Of a stretch of 64,000 nucleotides of DNA, positions 37,439 through 46,271 are shown in pieces. A model generated the notes under the pieces. That model worked only from the letters and a program-made list of their open reading frames with translations, did no database searches and was not told the origin of the DNA. Source of the DNA: Saccharothrix sp. ST-888. Lineage in GTDB: Bacteria > Actinomycetota > Actinomycetes > Streptomycetales > Streptomycetaceae. A program made the translations under genes and the position numbers. Numbering within the stretch: position 1 is the stretch's first letter; every line of letters starts with the position of its first letter. Location of the stretch: the NCBI RefSeq assembly GCF_000955975.1, contig NZ_JYJF01000013.1:1-64000 (forward strand), given 5' to 3'.

Positions 37439-38140
37439 GTGACTCGGATCTCGGTCCGGGGAGTCGCTGTGGCCTCTGCCACCGCGGTCACCGCTGTAGG
37501 TGCCGTTGTCGGCGTGGCCTCCGGTAGCGAGGGCAAGAACACCCAGCCGATGGATGTCGCGGGTGCCACCCTGCTCGCCGACGTCCCGACGGGTGCCCAC
37601 GCACAGACCGTCAGCGACAACTTCATCCAACAGGCCGGCGCTCAGCAGGCGTCCGCCGACCAGGCCGCGCAGGAAGCCGCCGCCAAGAAGGCCGCCGACG
37701 AGGCCGCGCGCCAGAAGGCCGCCGCCGACGCGCAGGCCAAGGCCGACGCGGAGAAGGCGGCCAAGGCCGCCGAGGAGAAGCGGAAGGCCGACGAGGAGGC
37801 CGCGAACCGCGCCAAGGCGCGGACCGAGATGGCCGCGGTCAGCGCCAGCCCCGGTTCGGTCCAGGCGCTGGCCGCCTCGATCGTGGGCGACTCCGGTCAG
37901 TTCCAGTGCTTCAGCCACATCGTCAACAACGAGAGTGGCTGGGACTACCAGGCGACCAATGCGAGCTCCGGAGCCTACGGTCTGGTCCAGGCGCTGCCGG
38001 GTTCGAAGATGGCCTCGGCCGGTTCGGACTGGCGGACCAACCCCGCGACGCAGATCAAGTGGGGCCTGAACTACATGAACGAGCGCTACGGCTCGCCGTG
38101 CGGTGCCTGGTCCTTCTGGCAGAGCCACAGCTGGTACTAG
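37439..38140 (+). CDS. Secreted lytic transglycosylase-like protein with Ala/Lys coiled coil
   Basis: 233 residues from GTG 37439 (ggaagg RBS). An N-terminal export signal (VAVASATAVTAVGAVVGVAS) is followed by a long Ala/Lys/Glu coiled coil (~65-130) and a compact C-terminal domain (~150-233): FQCFSHIVNNESGWDYQATN, SGAYGLVQALPGSKMASAGS, WGLNYMNERYGSPCGAWSFW. This is the SLT-like fold of actinomycete lytic transglycosylases with catalytic Glu in NNESGW; Cys pairs likely form a disulfide. It would cleave peptidoglycan glycan strands during growth or germination. Confidence 0.88.
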   Translation: MTRISVRGVAVASATAVTAVGAVVGVASGSEGKNTQPMDVAGATLLADVPTGAHAQTVSDNFIQQAGAQQASADQAAQEAAAKKAADEAARQKAAADAQAKADAEKAAKAAEEKRKADEEAANRAKARTEMAAVSASPGSVQALAASIVGDSGQFQCFSHIVNNESGWDYQATNASSGAYGLVQALPGSKMASAGSDWRTNPATQIKWGLNYMNERYGSPCGAWSFWQSHSWY

Positions 38141-38158
38141 GAGCGAAGCAGCTTCCCT

Positions 38159-38188
38159 AGAGGCCCCCGACCTGCGTCGGGGGCCTCT
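38159..38188 (+). terminator. Hairpin terminator
   Basis: A perfect 13-bp stem (38159-38171 with 38176-38188) with a 4-nt loop, 18 bp after the transglycosylase-like stop. Confidence 0.85.
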
Positions 38189-38599
38189 CGGCGTCTCCGC
38201 GGTCCGCCCCGGCCGGCTGACTGCCCACTGTCGGTAGGTGCCTGTACACAGGCGGGCCGCCCCGCCCAGCGCTGCGCTGACCATGGCGCGGGTGGGCGGT
38301 GCGGTCCAGGTGCGGACGCGGGGCGCCGGGGAGGGTCCTGGTTAGCCCCGGCACCGGCCGGTCCGCCGACAGTTGGCTCTGCAGTGGGCCCTTTGCACCC
38401 GACCCTTCCCCGCCGAGCCGGGGTCCGAAACCAGTGAATTGTCCGGTATTGGGACATTTTCTTCCCCTGTGACATGGGAAACTCCCCGCGCACACCTCTC
38501 ATCCTGGGCGAATCCGAGTCCGTCGGACGGGTAGCGTCGTCCCCGACAGCCGTGACTGGGACGACCCACGGCGCAGTAGGGGCCGATCGGGGAGCGGTG
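38189..38599. other. Gap before the AI-2E family transporter gene
   Basis: About 410 bp with no convincing coding sequence. The AT-richer patch at about 38435-38470 (gaattgtccggtattgggac) is a plausible promoter area for the transporter. An in-frame ATG at 38474 exists but the upstream extension looks non-coding. Confidence 0.4.
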
Positions 38600-39997
38600 G
38601 TGTCAAAGGTGGCGCGGGGCGCAAGAACGGTGCTGGCGGTGTCGGGGGCGGGAGCCCTGGCCTCGCGACTGGTGGCGGTGCTGGCCGAACGGCGACGAGC
38701 CGCCCGCGCGGCGGAGGAACAGTCGATGGACCCCGGCGACGACATCGTGCCGATCGACATCGTGCCCATCGACCACGTACCGGCGCCGCGCGCCGCGCAG
38801 CCGGACGTCGCCGCGCGGCGTCCCGGGGCGGAGCGGGCACCCGCGCCGTACGGGCGCGAACCCGGCAGTGCTCCCGGCCGTCCGGCGAGCCCGGTCGAGG
38901 CCGTGCCGTGGGCGCTGCGGGTGGCCGCCGAGTCCACCTGGCGGCTGCTGCTGCTCGCGGCGGCGCTCTACCTGGTCTTCCGGGTGGTGGACATGCTGCG
39001 GCTGGTCGCCTTCGCGGTGCTGGCGGCGCTGCTGATCTCCGCACTGCTGGAGCCGACCGTCTCCTGGCTGCGGCGGCACGGTGTGCCGCGCTCGCTGGCG
39101 GCGGCGGTCACCTTCCTCAGCGGTCTGGCGGGGATCGGGCTGGTCGGCTGGTTCGTGATCTGGCAGGTGTCCACCAACCTCAACTCGGTCACCGGCAAGG
39201 TCCAGGCCGGTGTCAACCAGCTGCGCGAGTGGCTGGTCACCGGGCCGCTGCACCTGACCCAGCAGCAGATCAACGACTTCGCCAAGCAGATCTCCACCGC
39301 GATCGGCACCAACTCGGAGCAGATCACCTCGGCCGGATTCACCGGTGTGGCGATAGCGGTCGAGGTGCTCACGGGCGTCGTGCTGGCGGCCTTCACGACC
39401 TTCTTCCTGCTCTACGACGGTGCCAGGATCTGGAGCTGGCTGCTGCGCGGCCTGCCCCGTCACTCCCGGTACGCGATGGCGGGCGCGGGCCCGAAGGCGT
39501 GGGCCACCCTCACCGCGTACGTGCGCGGCACGGTGTGCGTGGCCTTCATCGACGCGCTCTGCATCGGTGTCGGCATCCAGCTGCTGGGTGTCCCGCTGGC
39601 GCTCCCGCTGGCGGTGATCATCTTCCTCGGGGCCTTCGTGCCGCTGGTCGGGGCGCTGGTCACCGGCACCGTCGCGGTGCTGATCGCACTGGTCACGCAG
39701 GGGCCGTTCACGGCGCTGATGGTGCTTGTGGTGCTGGTCGCGGTGCAGCAGATCGAGGGGCACCTGCTTCAGCCGCTGATCCTCGGCCGTGCGGTGCGGG
39801 TGCATCCGCTGGGCGTGGTCCTGGGCGTGGCAGCGGGCACGATCGTCGGGGGGATCGGCGGCGCGATCGTGGCCGTCCCGCTCATCGCGGTGACCAACAC
39901 CGTGGTGGCCCACCTGCGCCAGCGCAACGCGGCCGGCCAGCAGGTCTTCGAGGCGCTCGAGGCCGCCCGCGTCGCGGCCCCGAACTCCGAGTCCTGA
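38600..39997 (+). CDS. AI-2E family (PerM/TqsA-type) membrane transporter
   Basis: 465 residues from GTG 38600 with gggga upstream; a GTG one codon earlier is equally placed. A ~110-residue cytoplasmic, Pro/Ala-rich N-terminus precedes eight hydrophobic segments with the family landmarks LLISALLEPTVSWLRRHGVP and, near the end, QQIEGHLLQPLILGRAVRVH followed by PLGVVLGVAAGTIVGGI. Members export signalling molecules or act as sodium/proton antiporters; the substrate is unknown. It converges on ahpD with a shared terminator. Confidence 0.88.
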   Translation: MSKVARGARTVLAVSGAGALASRLVAVLAERRRAARAAEEQSMDPGDDIVPIDIVPIDHVPAPRAAQPDVAARRPGAERAPAPYGREPGSAPGRPASPVEAVPWALRVAAESTWRLLLLAAALYLVFRVVDMLRLVAFAVLAALLISALLEPTVSWLRRHGVPRSLAAAVTFLSGLAGIGLVGWFVIWQVSTNLNSVTGKVQAGVNQLREWLVTGPLHLTQQQINDFAKQISTAIGTNSEQITSAGFTGVAIAVEVLTGVVLAAFTTFFLLYDGARIWSWLLRGLPRHSRYAMAGAGPKAWATLTAYVRGTVCVAFIDALCIGVGIQLLGVPLALPLAVIIFLGAFVPLVGALVTGTVAVLIALVTQGPFTALMVLVVLVAVQQIEGHLLQPLILGRAVRVHPLGVVLGVAAGTIVGGIGGAIVAVPLIAVTNTVVAHLRQRNAAGQQVFEALEAARVAAPNSES

Positions 39998-40062
39998 GCC
40001 CCGAGTCCTGAGCGGCCCCGGAGAACGGAAGCCGCCGAGCGGCGGAGCGGGCCGAAAACCAG

Positions 40063-40103
40063 AGAGGGGCCCTGCCGGACGGTGTGTCCGGCAGGGCCCC
40101 TCT
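40063..40103. terminator. Bidirectional terminator between transporter gene and ahpD
   Basis: A perfect 18-bp stem (40063-40080 with 40086-40103) with a 5-nt loop, between convergent genes. Confidence 0.9.
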
Positions 40104-40117
40104 CCGTGTCGTGTGCG

Positions 40118-40654
40118 TCAGAGCGCAGCCAGGACGGCCTCGGAGTCGAGGGTCGCGGCAACGGCCTGGACGACGGCGGCGATCTTCATCGACGCCTGGA
40201 CGGTCGTGGCGTCCACGCCCGCCTTGCGGAGGACCTGCTCGTGCGAGTCGAGGCACTGGCCGCAGCCGTTGATCGCGGAGACCGCGAAGCACCACAGCTC
40301 GAAGTCGATCTTCTCCACGCCCGGGGTGCCGATGATGTTCATCCGCAGACCGGCACGCATGGTGGCGTACTCGTCGTTGGAGAGCAGGTGCAGCGTCCGG
40401 TAGTAGACGTTGTTCATGCCCATGATGGCGGCGGCGCCCTTGGCGGCGGTGTACGCCTCCGGGGTCAGGTTCGCCTTGGCCTCGGGCTCCAGCTCACGCA
40501 GGACCGCGGGGCTGCGGGTGGCCATCGCGCAGGCCAGCACGGTGCCCCAGAGCTGCTGGGCGGGGAGCTCGGAGTTGCCGATGACCGCGCTCAGGTTGAG
40601 CTTGAGGTCCTTGGCGTACTCGGGCAGGGCCGCCTTCAGTTCGTCGAGCGCCAT
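40118..40654 (-). CDS. ahpD: Alkyl hydroperoxide reductase AhpD
   Basis: 178 residues from ATG 40654, only 2 bp after the ahpC stop, so the two are coupled. The active site CxxC is in INGCGQCLDSHEQ (C131, C134) with the proton-relay Glu and His nearby. AhpD is a disulfide reductase that recharges AhpC in actinobacteria that use lipoamide rather than AhpF. The usual length is 177 aa. Expression is expected from the OxyR-controlled ahpC promoter. Confidence 0.96.
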   Translation of the reverse strand: MALDELKAALPEYAKDLKLNLSAVIGNSELPAQQLWGTVLACAMATRSPAVLRELEPEAKANLTPEAYTAAKGAAAIMGMNNVYYRTLHLLSNDEYATMRAGLRMNIIGTPGVEKIDFELWCFAVSAINGCGQCLDSHEQVLRKAGVDATTVQASMKIAAVVQAVAATLDSEAVLAAL

Positions 40655-40656
40655 GG

Positions 40657-41208
40657 TCAGCCGGCCAGCAGGGCCTGGGCGTCGAGAGTGTCCTCGCCCC
40701 TGGTCCAGTTGCACGGGCACAGCTCGTCGGTCTGCAGGGCGTCCAGCACCCGCAGGACCTCCTTGGGGTTACGGCCGACGGAGCCGGCGGTCACCATGAC
40801 GAACTGGATCTCGTTGTTCGGGTCCACGATGAAGACGGCGCGCTGTGCCAGGCCGTCGGCACCCTCGACGCCGCAGGCGCGCATCAGGTCGTGCTTGACG
40901 TCGGCCAGCATCGGGAAGGGGAGGTCGCGCAGGTCCTTGTGGTCCTTGCGCCAGGCGTGGTGGACGTACTCGGAGTCGCCGGAGACGCCGAGGATCTGGG
41001 CGTCGCGGTCCGCGAACTCCTCGTTCAGCTTGCCGAACGCGGCGATCTCGGTCGGGCAGACGAAGGTGAAGTCCATCGGCCAGAAGAACACGATCTTCCA
41101 CTTGCCCTCGTAGGACTTGTGGTTGATCTCGGCGAAGGCGTTCGCGGCGTCCAGGTCGACGCAGGCGTTGAGTTCGAACTCGGGGAACTTGTCACCGATC
41201 GTGAGCAC
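40657..41208 (-). CDS. ahpC: Alkyl hydroperoxide reductase AhpC (2-Cys peroxiredoxin)
   Basis: 183 residues from GTG 41208 (ggagaag RBS). The peroxidatic Cys51 lies in FTFVCPTEIAAFGK and the resolving Cys in ELCPCNWTRG near 169; both are intact. It reduces peroxides and is regenerated by AhpD encoded downstream. The gene is divergent from oxyR, with an OxyR-type operator in the shared 140-bp region. Confidence 0.97.
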   Translation of the reverse strand: MLTIGDKFPEFELNACVDLDAANAFAEINHKSYEGKWKIVFFWPMDFTFVCPTEIAAFGKLNEEFADRDAQILGVSGDSEYVHHAWRKDHKDLRDLPFPMLADVKHDLMRACGVEGADGLAQRAVFIVDPNNEIQFVMVTAGSVGRNPKEVLRVLDALQTDELCPCNWTRGEDTLDAQALLAG

Positions 41209-41313
41209 GTTCGCTTCTCCTGTGGTGCGATTGAGGGGAGGTCTGTCCGGATTGCCTATGGTTCGGCCGTTTCGGACTCCTCCACACTGACACACCGCGT
41301 ACTGATCGGGGAA

Positions 41314-41350
41314 ATAGCTAGACTCGATCCATCTGATCGGAGAGAGCTAT
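41314..41350. promoter_or_regulatory. OxyR operator between ahpC and oxyR
   Basis: The sequence follows the OxyR footprint consensus ATAG-n7-CTAT-n7-ATAG-n7-CTAT in exact spacing: ATAG (41314), CGAT (41325), ATCG (41336), CTAT (41347), which is 14 of 16 matches. The right edge overlaps the RBS and the first codon region of oxyR, so binding should repress oxyR itself while activating ahpC in the other direction. Confidence 0.7.
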
Positions 41351-42299
41351 CAGTAACTCGCACCACCCCAAGCCCCGCACCCCTACGATCGCCCAGCTCA
41401 AGGCGTTTCTCGCGGTCGTCGAGCACCGGCACTTCCGCGATGCGGCCGCTGCGGTCGGGCTCAGCCAGCCGGCGCTGTCCGGAGCGGTCGCGGCCCTGGA
41501 GGAGACGCTCGGGTCGCAGCTCGTCGAGCGTACGACGCGGAAGGTCATCATCACTCCGCTGGGTGAGCGCGTGGCCGAGCACGCACGCCGGATGCTCGCC
41601 TCGCTGCACGACCTCACCGAGGAGGTGGAGGCGGCCCGCCGTCCGTTCACCGGGCCGCTGCACCTCGGTGTGATCCCGACCGTCGCCCCGTACCTGCTGC
41701 CCGCCGTGCTCCGGCTGGCCCGCCGCAGCTACCCGGAGCTGGATCTGCACGTCCACGAGGAGCGCACCCCCTCGCTGCTGGAGGGGCTCGCCGCCGGGCG
41801 CCTGGACCTGCTGCTGCTCGCCCTGCCCGCCGGCGGGGCCGCGCCCACCCGCGACATCCCGCTCTTCGACGAGGACTTCGTCCTGATCACCCCGCCCGAC
41901 CACGAGCTGGCCGGGCGGACCGACGTACCCCGCGACGTCCTGCTCGACCTCGACGTGCTGCTGCTGGAGGAGGGCCACTGCCTGCGCGACCAGGCCCTGG
42001 ACATCTGCCGCGAGGTGGGCGCCGACCCCTCCGGCGGATCCACCAGGGCCGCCGGGCTCTCCACCCTGGTCCAGCTGGTCGCCGGGGGTCTCGGCGTCAC
42101 CCTGCTACCCGCCACCGCCCTGGACGTCGAGGCCGGGCGCGCCGACCGGCTGGCCTCCGTCCACTTCGCCGCCCCGGCCCCCGGCCGCCGGATCGGCCTC
42201 GCCACCCGCCCCGGCTCGGCCCGGAGCGAGGAGTACGAGCGTTTCGCCGCCTCCCTGCGCGAGGTGCTGGGCGAGCTGCCGGTCCGCATCGTGACGTGA
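41349..42299 (+). CDS. oxyR: Hydrogen-peroxide regulator OxyR (start codon non-standard)
   Basis: A LysR-type protein of about 316 residues. The N-terminal winged HTH (PTIAQLKAFLAVVEHRHFRD, then AAVGLSQPALSGAVAALEET) and effector domain with redox cysteine region LLLEEGHCLRDQALDICREV (both OxyR cysteines visible) match OxyR. The frame is open back to a stop at 41334-41336, but no ATG, GTG or TTG exists before codon GTG 41571, which lies far inside the DNA-binding domain. The best-placed initiator is ATC 41349 after ggagag at 41339-41344, giving a start equivalent to (M)SNSHHP. Translation from ATC, a CTG further in, or a sequence error are the choices. It is divergent from ahpC. Confidence 0.88.
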   Translation: MSNSHHPKPRTPTIAQLKAFLAVVEHRHFRDAAAAVGLSQPALSGAVAALEETLGSQLVERTTRKVIITPLGERVAEHARRMLASLHDLTEEVEAARRPFTGPLHLGVIPTVAPYLLPAVLRLARRSYPELDLHVHEERTPSLLEGLAAGRLDLLLLALPAGGAAPTRDIPLFDEDFVLITPPDHELAGRTDVPRDVLLDLDVLLLEEGHCLRDQALDICREVGADPSGGSTRAAGLSTLVQLVAGGLGVTLLPATALDVEAGRADRLASVHFAAPAPGRRIGLATRPGSARSEEYERFAASLREVLGELPVRIVT

Positions 42300-42423
42300 C
42301 CGGGCGCCCCGCTGCCGGGGCTCGGCGTCCCGCCGGGGGCGAGGCCGGGCCTGCGGGTGATTGGAGCCGCTGCGACGGGTACTCAATCCATGCAGCACGC
42401 CGACCGGTTGAGGGGTGGCCGCC

Positions 42424-43500
42424 ATGTACGTCGCCAGACTCGGGATCGACAGCATCGGGGGCTTCCGGGGCGAGCGCGCCCTCGACCTGGACCTGACCAG
42501 GCCCGACGGCTCGCACGCCGGCTGGACGGTGTTCGCCGGGCCCAACGGCTCCGGAAAGACCGCACTGCTGCATGCCGTCGCCCACGCGCTCGGGTGCGGC
42601 CCCGGCGACCCGTCCTGGCTGGACGAGGGCGAGGTGCGAATCGTCGACAGCGGGGCGGAGGAGCTGCGCTGGCGGCTCATCCGGACCGACGGCGTCCTCG
42701 CCGAACACCGCTCGGGCGCCCGTACGGCCGGCGCACCCGTCGCCACCCGCCTGTACGGCTCCGCTTCGCTGGACGGCGGCCCGCACTGGCCGGCCGGGCG
42801 CCGCGGCGAGTCCTTACTCGCGCTGCTCGGTGACGGACTGCTGCCCGACGGCCACCGCATCGCCCGGCTCGACCGGGACGGCCTCTGGGTCGCCCGCGGC
42901 GGCCGTGCCCTCCCGGCGGACGCCCTCGGCGCGGGCGTCAGGGCCGTTCTCGCGCTGGTCCTCGACCTGCTCGGGGCCGCCCGATCGGCCGACCCCGACG
43001 AGGAGTTGGTGATCGACGGCGAGCCTCCCACCGTCCCCGCGCCCGGCGTCGCCCTGATCGACGAGGCCGAGGCCCACCTCCACCTGGCCCGGCAGCAGTG
43101 GCTCGGCGAGTGGCTGGTCGCGCACTTCCCCAACGTCCAGTTCCTGGTCTCGACCCACAGCCCGTACATCTGCCAGGCCGCCGACCCCGGCGGCCTGATC
43201 CGGCTGCCGGGTCCCACCGAGCAGGCCCCGCCCCGGGTCCTGGACGAGGACCTCCACCAGCGCATCGTCTACGGCAGCGGCGACGACACCGCGCTCACCG
43301 AACTCTTCGGACTGCCCAGCGTCCACTCCCCGCAGGCCGAGGCCGAACGCCGGCTGCTGATCGCCCTGGAGCGCAAGCTGTACGCGGGCAAGGCGTCCAC
43401 CGCCGACATCGCCGAGTACCGCGCCCTCGGCGCCCGGCTGAACAGCTCGCTCACCGCCCGGGTGGACGAGGCCAGGACCGACCGAGGCGGCACCCGGTGA
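42424..43500 (+). CDS. AAA ATPase of a Septu-like defence pair (PtuA-like)
   Basis: 358 residues from ATG 42424 (a GTG three codons upstream is possible). ABC/SMC-type ATPase: Walker A AGPNGSGKTALLH (39-46 core), then GVALIDEAEAHLHLARQQWL with Walker B, and the H-loop FLVSTHSPYICQ. The C-terminal ~90 residues are helical. Its stop overlaps the next gene, an HNH nuclease, in GTGA. An ATPase plus HNH nuclease in this tight order is the layout of the Septu (PtuA-PtuB) antiphage system. Related ATPase-HNH pairs also occur with retrons, but no reverse transcriptase is nearby. Confidence 0.7.
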   Translation: MYVARLGIDSIGGFRGERALDLDLTRPDGSHAGWTVFAGPNGSGKTALLHAVAHALGCGPGDPSWLDEGEVRIVDSGAEELRWRLIRTDGVLAEHRSGARTAGAPVATRLYGSASLDGGPHWPAGRRGESLLALLGDGLLPDGHRIARLDRDGLWVARGGRALPADALGAGVRAVLALVLDLLGAARSADPDEELVIDGEPPTVPAPGVALIDEAEAHLHLARQQWLGEWLVAHFPNVQFLVSTHSPYICQAADPGGLIRLPGPTEQAPPRVLDEDLHQRIVYGSGDDTALTELFGLPSVHSPQAEAERRLLIALERKLYAGKASTADIAEYRALGARLNSSLTARVDEARTDRGGTR

Positions 43501-44234
43501 TCCCGCTCCAACGGCCGCCGCTGCACGACCGGTTGGCCGCCGACCTGGCCCGGCGCACCGACGCGCTGCGCACCGCCGGGCCCAGCACCGCCACCGGGCG
43601 GGCCGCCTGGCGCACCGCCCGCGAGCCCAAGGCCCGGCTGCGCGCCCTGCTGAACCGGATGGCGCCCGGGCTGGTCCGCTGCATGTACTGCGGCGACAAC
43701 CTCGGCACCGACATCGACCACTTCGAACCCATCGCCCGCGCCCCGCTGCGCACCTTCGACTGGCACAACCACCTGCTCGCCTGCGCCTACTGCAACAGCA
43801 ACCGCAAGCGCGACCGCTTCCCCTGCGACCCCGTCACCGGCGCCCACCTGCTGATCGACCCCTCCCGCGAGGACCCGGCCGACCACCTGCAGCTCTACCT
43901 GGAGTCCGGCGCGTACCGGGGGCTGACGCCCAAGGGCCACGCCACCATCGACGTGTTCGGCCTCAACTCCCGTGGTGAGCTGGTCCGGGGGCGGCGACTG
44001 GCTTTCACCGTGGTCAAGTCCCTGCTGCGCGAGTGGCACCGCCAACGCGGCGCAGCCCCGGACCTCGCAGGGGAGTTGACCGACGCACTGGCGGTGCTCT
44101 GGCAGGCGGACGTGCTCCGCGCGGTCCTCCGCCTCACCCGCACCCCGGCGCTCGCGGAGGTGGTCCTGGGCGCGGAGGCGTACGCCGCGCTGAGCCAACT
44201 CGCCGACGAGGAGCCGCGTTTCGGTACGCAGTGA
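43497..44234 (+). CDS. HNH endonuclease of a Septu-like defence pair (PtuB-like)
   Basis: 245 residues from GTG 43497, overlapping the ATPase stop by 4 nt. The zinc/HNH site is clear: VRCMYCGDN (C62, C65), TDIDHFEPIA (catalytic H75), DWHNHLLACAYCNSNRKRDR (N91/H92, C96, C99). Size and domain order fit PtuB nucleases. In Septu the ATPase restrains the nuclease until phage infection. The coupling suggests they form one complex. Phage specificity is unknown. Confidence 0.72.
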   Translation: MIPLQRPPLHDRLAADLARRTDALRTAGPSTATGRAAWRTAREPKARLRALLNRMAPGLVRCMYCGDNLGTDIDHFEPIARAPLRTFDWHNHLLACAYCNSNRKRDRFPCDPVTGAHLLIDPSREDPADHLQLYLESGAYRGLTPKGHATIDVFGLNSRGELVRGRRLAFTVVKSLLREWHRQRGAAPDLAGELTDALAVLWQADVLRAVLRLTRTPALAEVVLGAEAYAALSQLADEEPRFGTQ

Positions 44235-44281
44235 GGACTACGGGAGGAGCGTGCCGTGCAACCGTGGGGATGCCTGGCGGG

Positions 44282-46123
44282 CTAGGGGATCCGCTGCTCG
44301 AACCAGACCACCTTGCCCGCGCCGAGCCTGGTCGCGCCCCAGCGGTCCGCGCATCTGGCCACTATCTGCAGTCCCCGTCCGCGTTCGTCCTCCGGGCCGA
44401 CCCGCTGGGCCCGGGGCAGTACGGGACTGTCGTCCCCGACCTCGCAGCGCAGCACCGAGGTCCGCACCAGTCGGAGCGTGACCGGCCGGGTGGCGTGCTG
44501 GATGGCGTTGGTGACCAGCTCGCTGACCATCAACTCGGTGTTCTCCGCGAGTGGTTCGAGCCCCCAGCGGCGCAGTGCGTGCCCGGTCAGGCGGCGGGCG
44601 CGCCCCGGGGTCTCGTGCCGGGGCTGGAGGTACCAGTACGCGACGTCCTCGGCCGGGATGCCGTCGAAGGCGGCGGCCAGCAGCGCGATGTCGTCGGCCC
44701 GGTCGCCGGGCGGGAGGATCCGCAGGGCCTCCTGGCAGAGGTGCTCGGGCGAGTGCCGGTGCGCGTTGCCGACACGGCTGCGCAGCAGTTCGAGGCCGGT
44801 GCCGATCGGCCGGCGCCGGGACTCCACCAGTCCGTCGGTGAAGAGCAGCAGTGCGGAGCCGGGTGGTGCGGGCAGCTCGGCCGAGTGGAAGTCGACCCCG
44901 CCGACCCCGATCGGCGCCCCGGGCTCCAGGTCGAGCAGCTCGCTGCGGCCGTCCGGGTGGATCAGCACCGGTGGTACGTGACCGGCGTTGGCCAGCACCA
45001 CCCGGTTCGCGATCGGGTCGTACACCGCGTACACGCAGGTCGCCAAGTGCTGCTCGTGGCCCAGCCGTTGGGCCTGCTCGTCGAGGTGGTAGAGCACCTC
45101 GTGCGGCGGCAGGTCGAGGGCGGCCAGGGTCTGCGCGCTGGTCCGCAGCTGGCCCATGATCGCGGCCGAGGTCAGCGAGTGGCCCATCACGTCGCCGACG
45201 ATCAGGGCCATCCGGTTGCCGGGCAGCGGGACGGAGTCGTACCAGTCGCCGCCGACCTGGGCGCCGCTCTCGCCGGGCAGGTAGCGGTGGGCCAGCCGGA
45301 CGCCGTGGCGCTGCGGCAGATGGGTCGGCAGCATGCTGCGCTGCAGCTCGTCGGCGATCTCCCACTCGCGCGAGTAGCGCAGCGCGGTGTCCACGGCGAG
45401 CCCGGCCTGGGTGGCCAGGTGGTTGGCGGTGGCGGTGTCCGCGAGGTCGAAGGCGGTGGCGGCGTCGAACGCGGCCGTCACCGGGTCCGCCACGGCGGGC
45501 TGCGAGGCCGGGACCTTTCCCGGGCGGCGGATCAGCAGCAGCAGTCCGAGTGCCGCCTTGCGCCCGCGCAGCGGCAGTGCGAGCAGTGCCGTACCCGCCG
45601 CCAGCCTGGCCAGCGTCCGGGCGCCGTACAGCTCCTCCAGCAGCGGGCGGAGCCCGGCGGCGGACGGGGTGCCCAGGACCACCGGGCCGGACGGCAGCTG
45701 CTGGTCGAACGCCCGGGCGAGCACACCGTCCGGCCGGACCTCCAGCGTCGGCGAGCAGCGGCCGAGCCGGGTGCCGTGGGCGTGGTGGATCCGCAGCGCG
45801 GTCGGGCGGCCCGGGTCGCGTTCGAGGTTCGGCAGCGGGTCGCGCAGGTGGACCACGGCGGCGTCGGCCAGCGTCGGGACCACGACCCGGCCGAGGTTGC
45901 GCAGGGTCGCGGTCAGGTCGAGCGAGCTGTTGATCCGCCGAGCGGCGCTGTCCAGGTACGCCAGCCGTTCGGCGATCGGCTGGCGCCCTGCTGCGGGGTG
46001 CGGCGGTGCGGTGGCGGATGTGGGGGAGGGAGGAAAGGTCATGGGCGTCATCGAGGGTGGCGAGCGGCGCTGGACGGGCACGGTGGGCGGCTGCCCTGCC
46101 TGGGGCTGGTAGTGGTCGCGCAC
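44282..46123 (-). CDS. GAF-PP2C (SpoIIE)-HATPase regulator
   Basis: 613 residues from GTG 46123; internal ATGs near 46051 and 46042 are alternative starts and none has a strong RBS. A GAF-like sensor (~50-190) precedes a SpoIIE/RsbU-type PP2C phosphatase (~235-440; PQRHGVRLAHRYLPGESGAQ, VGGDWYDSVPLPGNRMALIV, LFTDGLVESRRRPI with metal aspartates) and a C-terminal anti-sigma-type HATPase (ELMVSELVTNAIQHATRPVT, DDSPVLPRAQ). This domain set is one of the abundant streptomycete partner-switching regulators, combining phosphatase and kinase. The target anti-sigma antagonist is not in the window. Confidence 0.88.
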   Translation of the reverse strand: MRDHYQPQAGQPPTVPVQRRSPPSMTPMTFPPSPTSATAPPHPAAGRQPIAERLAYLDSAARRINSSLDLTATLRNLGRVVVPTLADAAVVHLRDPLPNLERDPGRPTALRIHHAHGTRLGRCSPTLEVRPDGVLARAFDQQLPSGPVVLGTPSAAGLRPLLEELYGARTLARLAAGTALLALPLRGRKAALGLLLLIRRPGKVPASQPAVADPVTAAFDAATAFDLADTATANHLATQAGLAVDTALRYSREWEIADELQRSMLPTHLPQRHGVRLAHRYLPGESGAQVGGDWYDSVPLPGNRMALIVGDVMGHSLTSAAIMGQLRTSAQTLAALDLPPHEVLYHLDEQAQRLGHEQHLATCVYAVYDPIANRVVLANAGHVPPVLIHPDGRSELLDLEPGAPIGVGGVDFHSAELPAPPGSALLLFTDGLVESRRRPIGTGLELLRSRVGNAHRHSPEHLCQEALRILPPGDRADDIALLAAAFDGIPAEDVAYWYLQPRHETPGRARRLTGHALRRWGLEPLAENTELMVSELVTNAIQHATRPVTLRLVRTSVLRCEVGDDSPVLPRAQRVGPEDERGRGLQIVARCADRWGATRLGAGKVVWFEQRIP

Positions 46124-46271
46124 GGGCTGCCCGTTCCGGTAGGTCGAAGGAGTCTGGGGGAGTCAGCGATCCGGTGGCCGATCGTTCGTGTTCTCGATGG
46201 ATCCTGTGGTCATGGGGCCCCGGCCCTGGGGCCGGCCGGTCGGTGCGTCCGCCGATCCACCGCCCGGCCCG

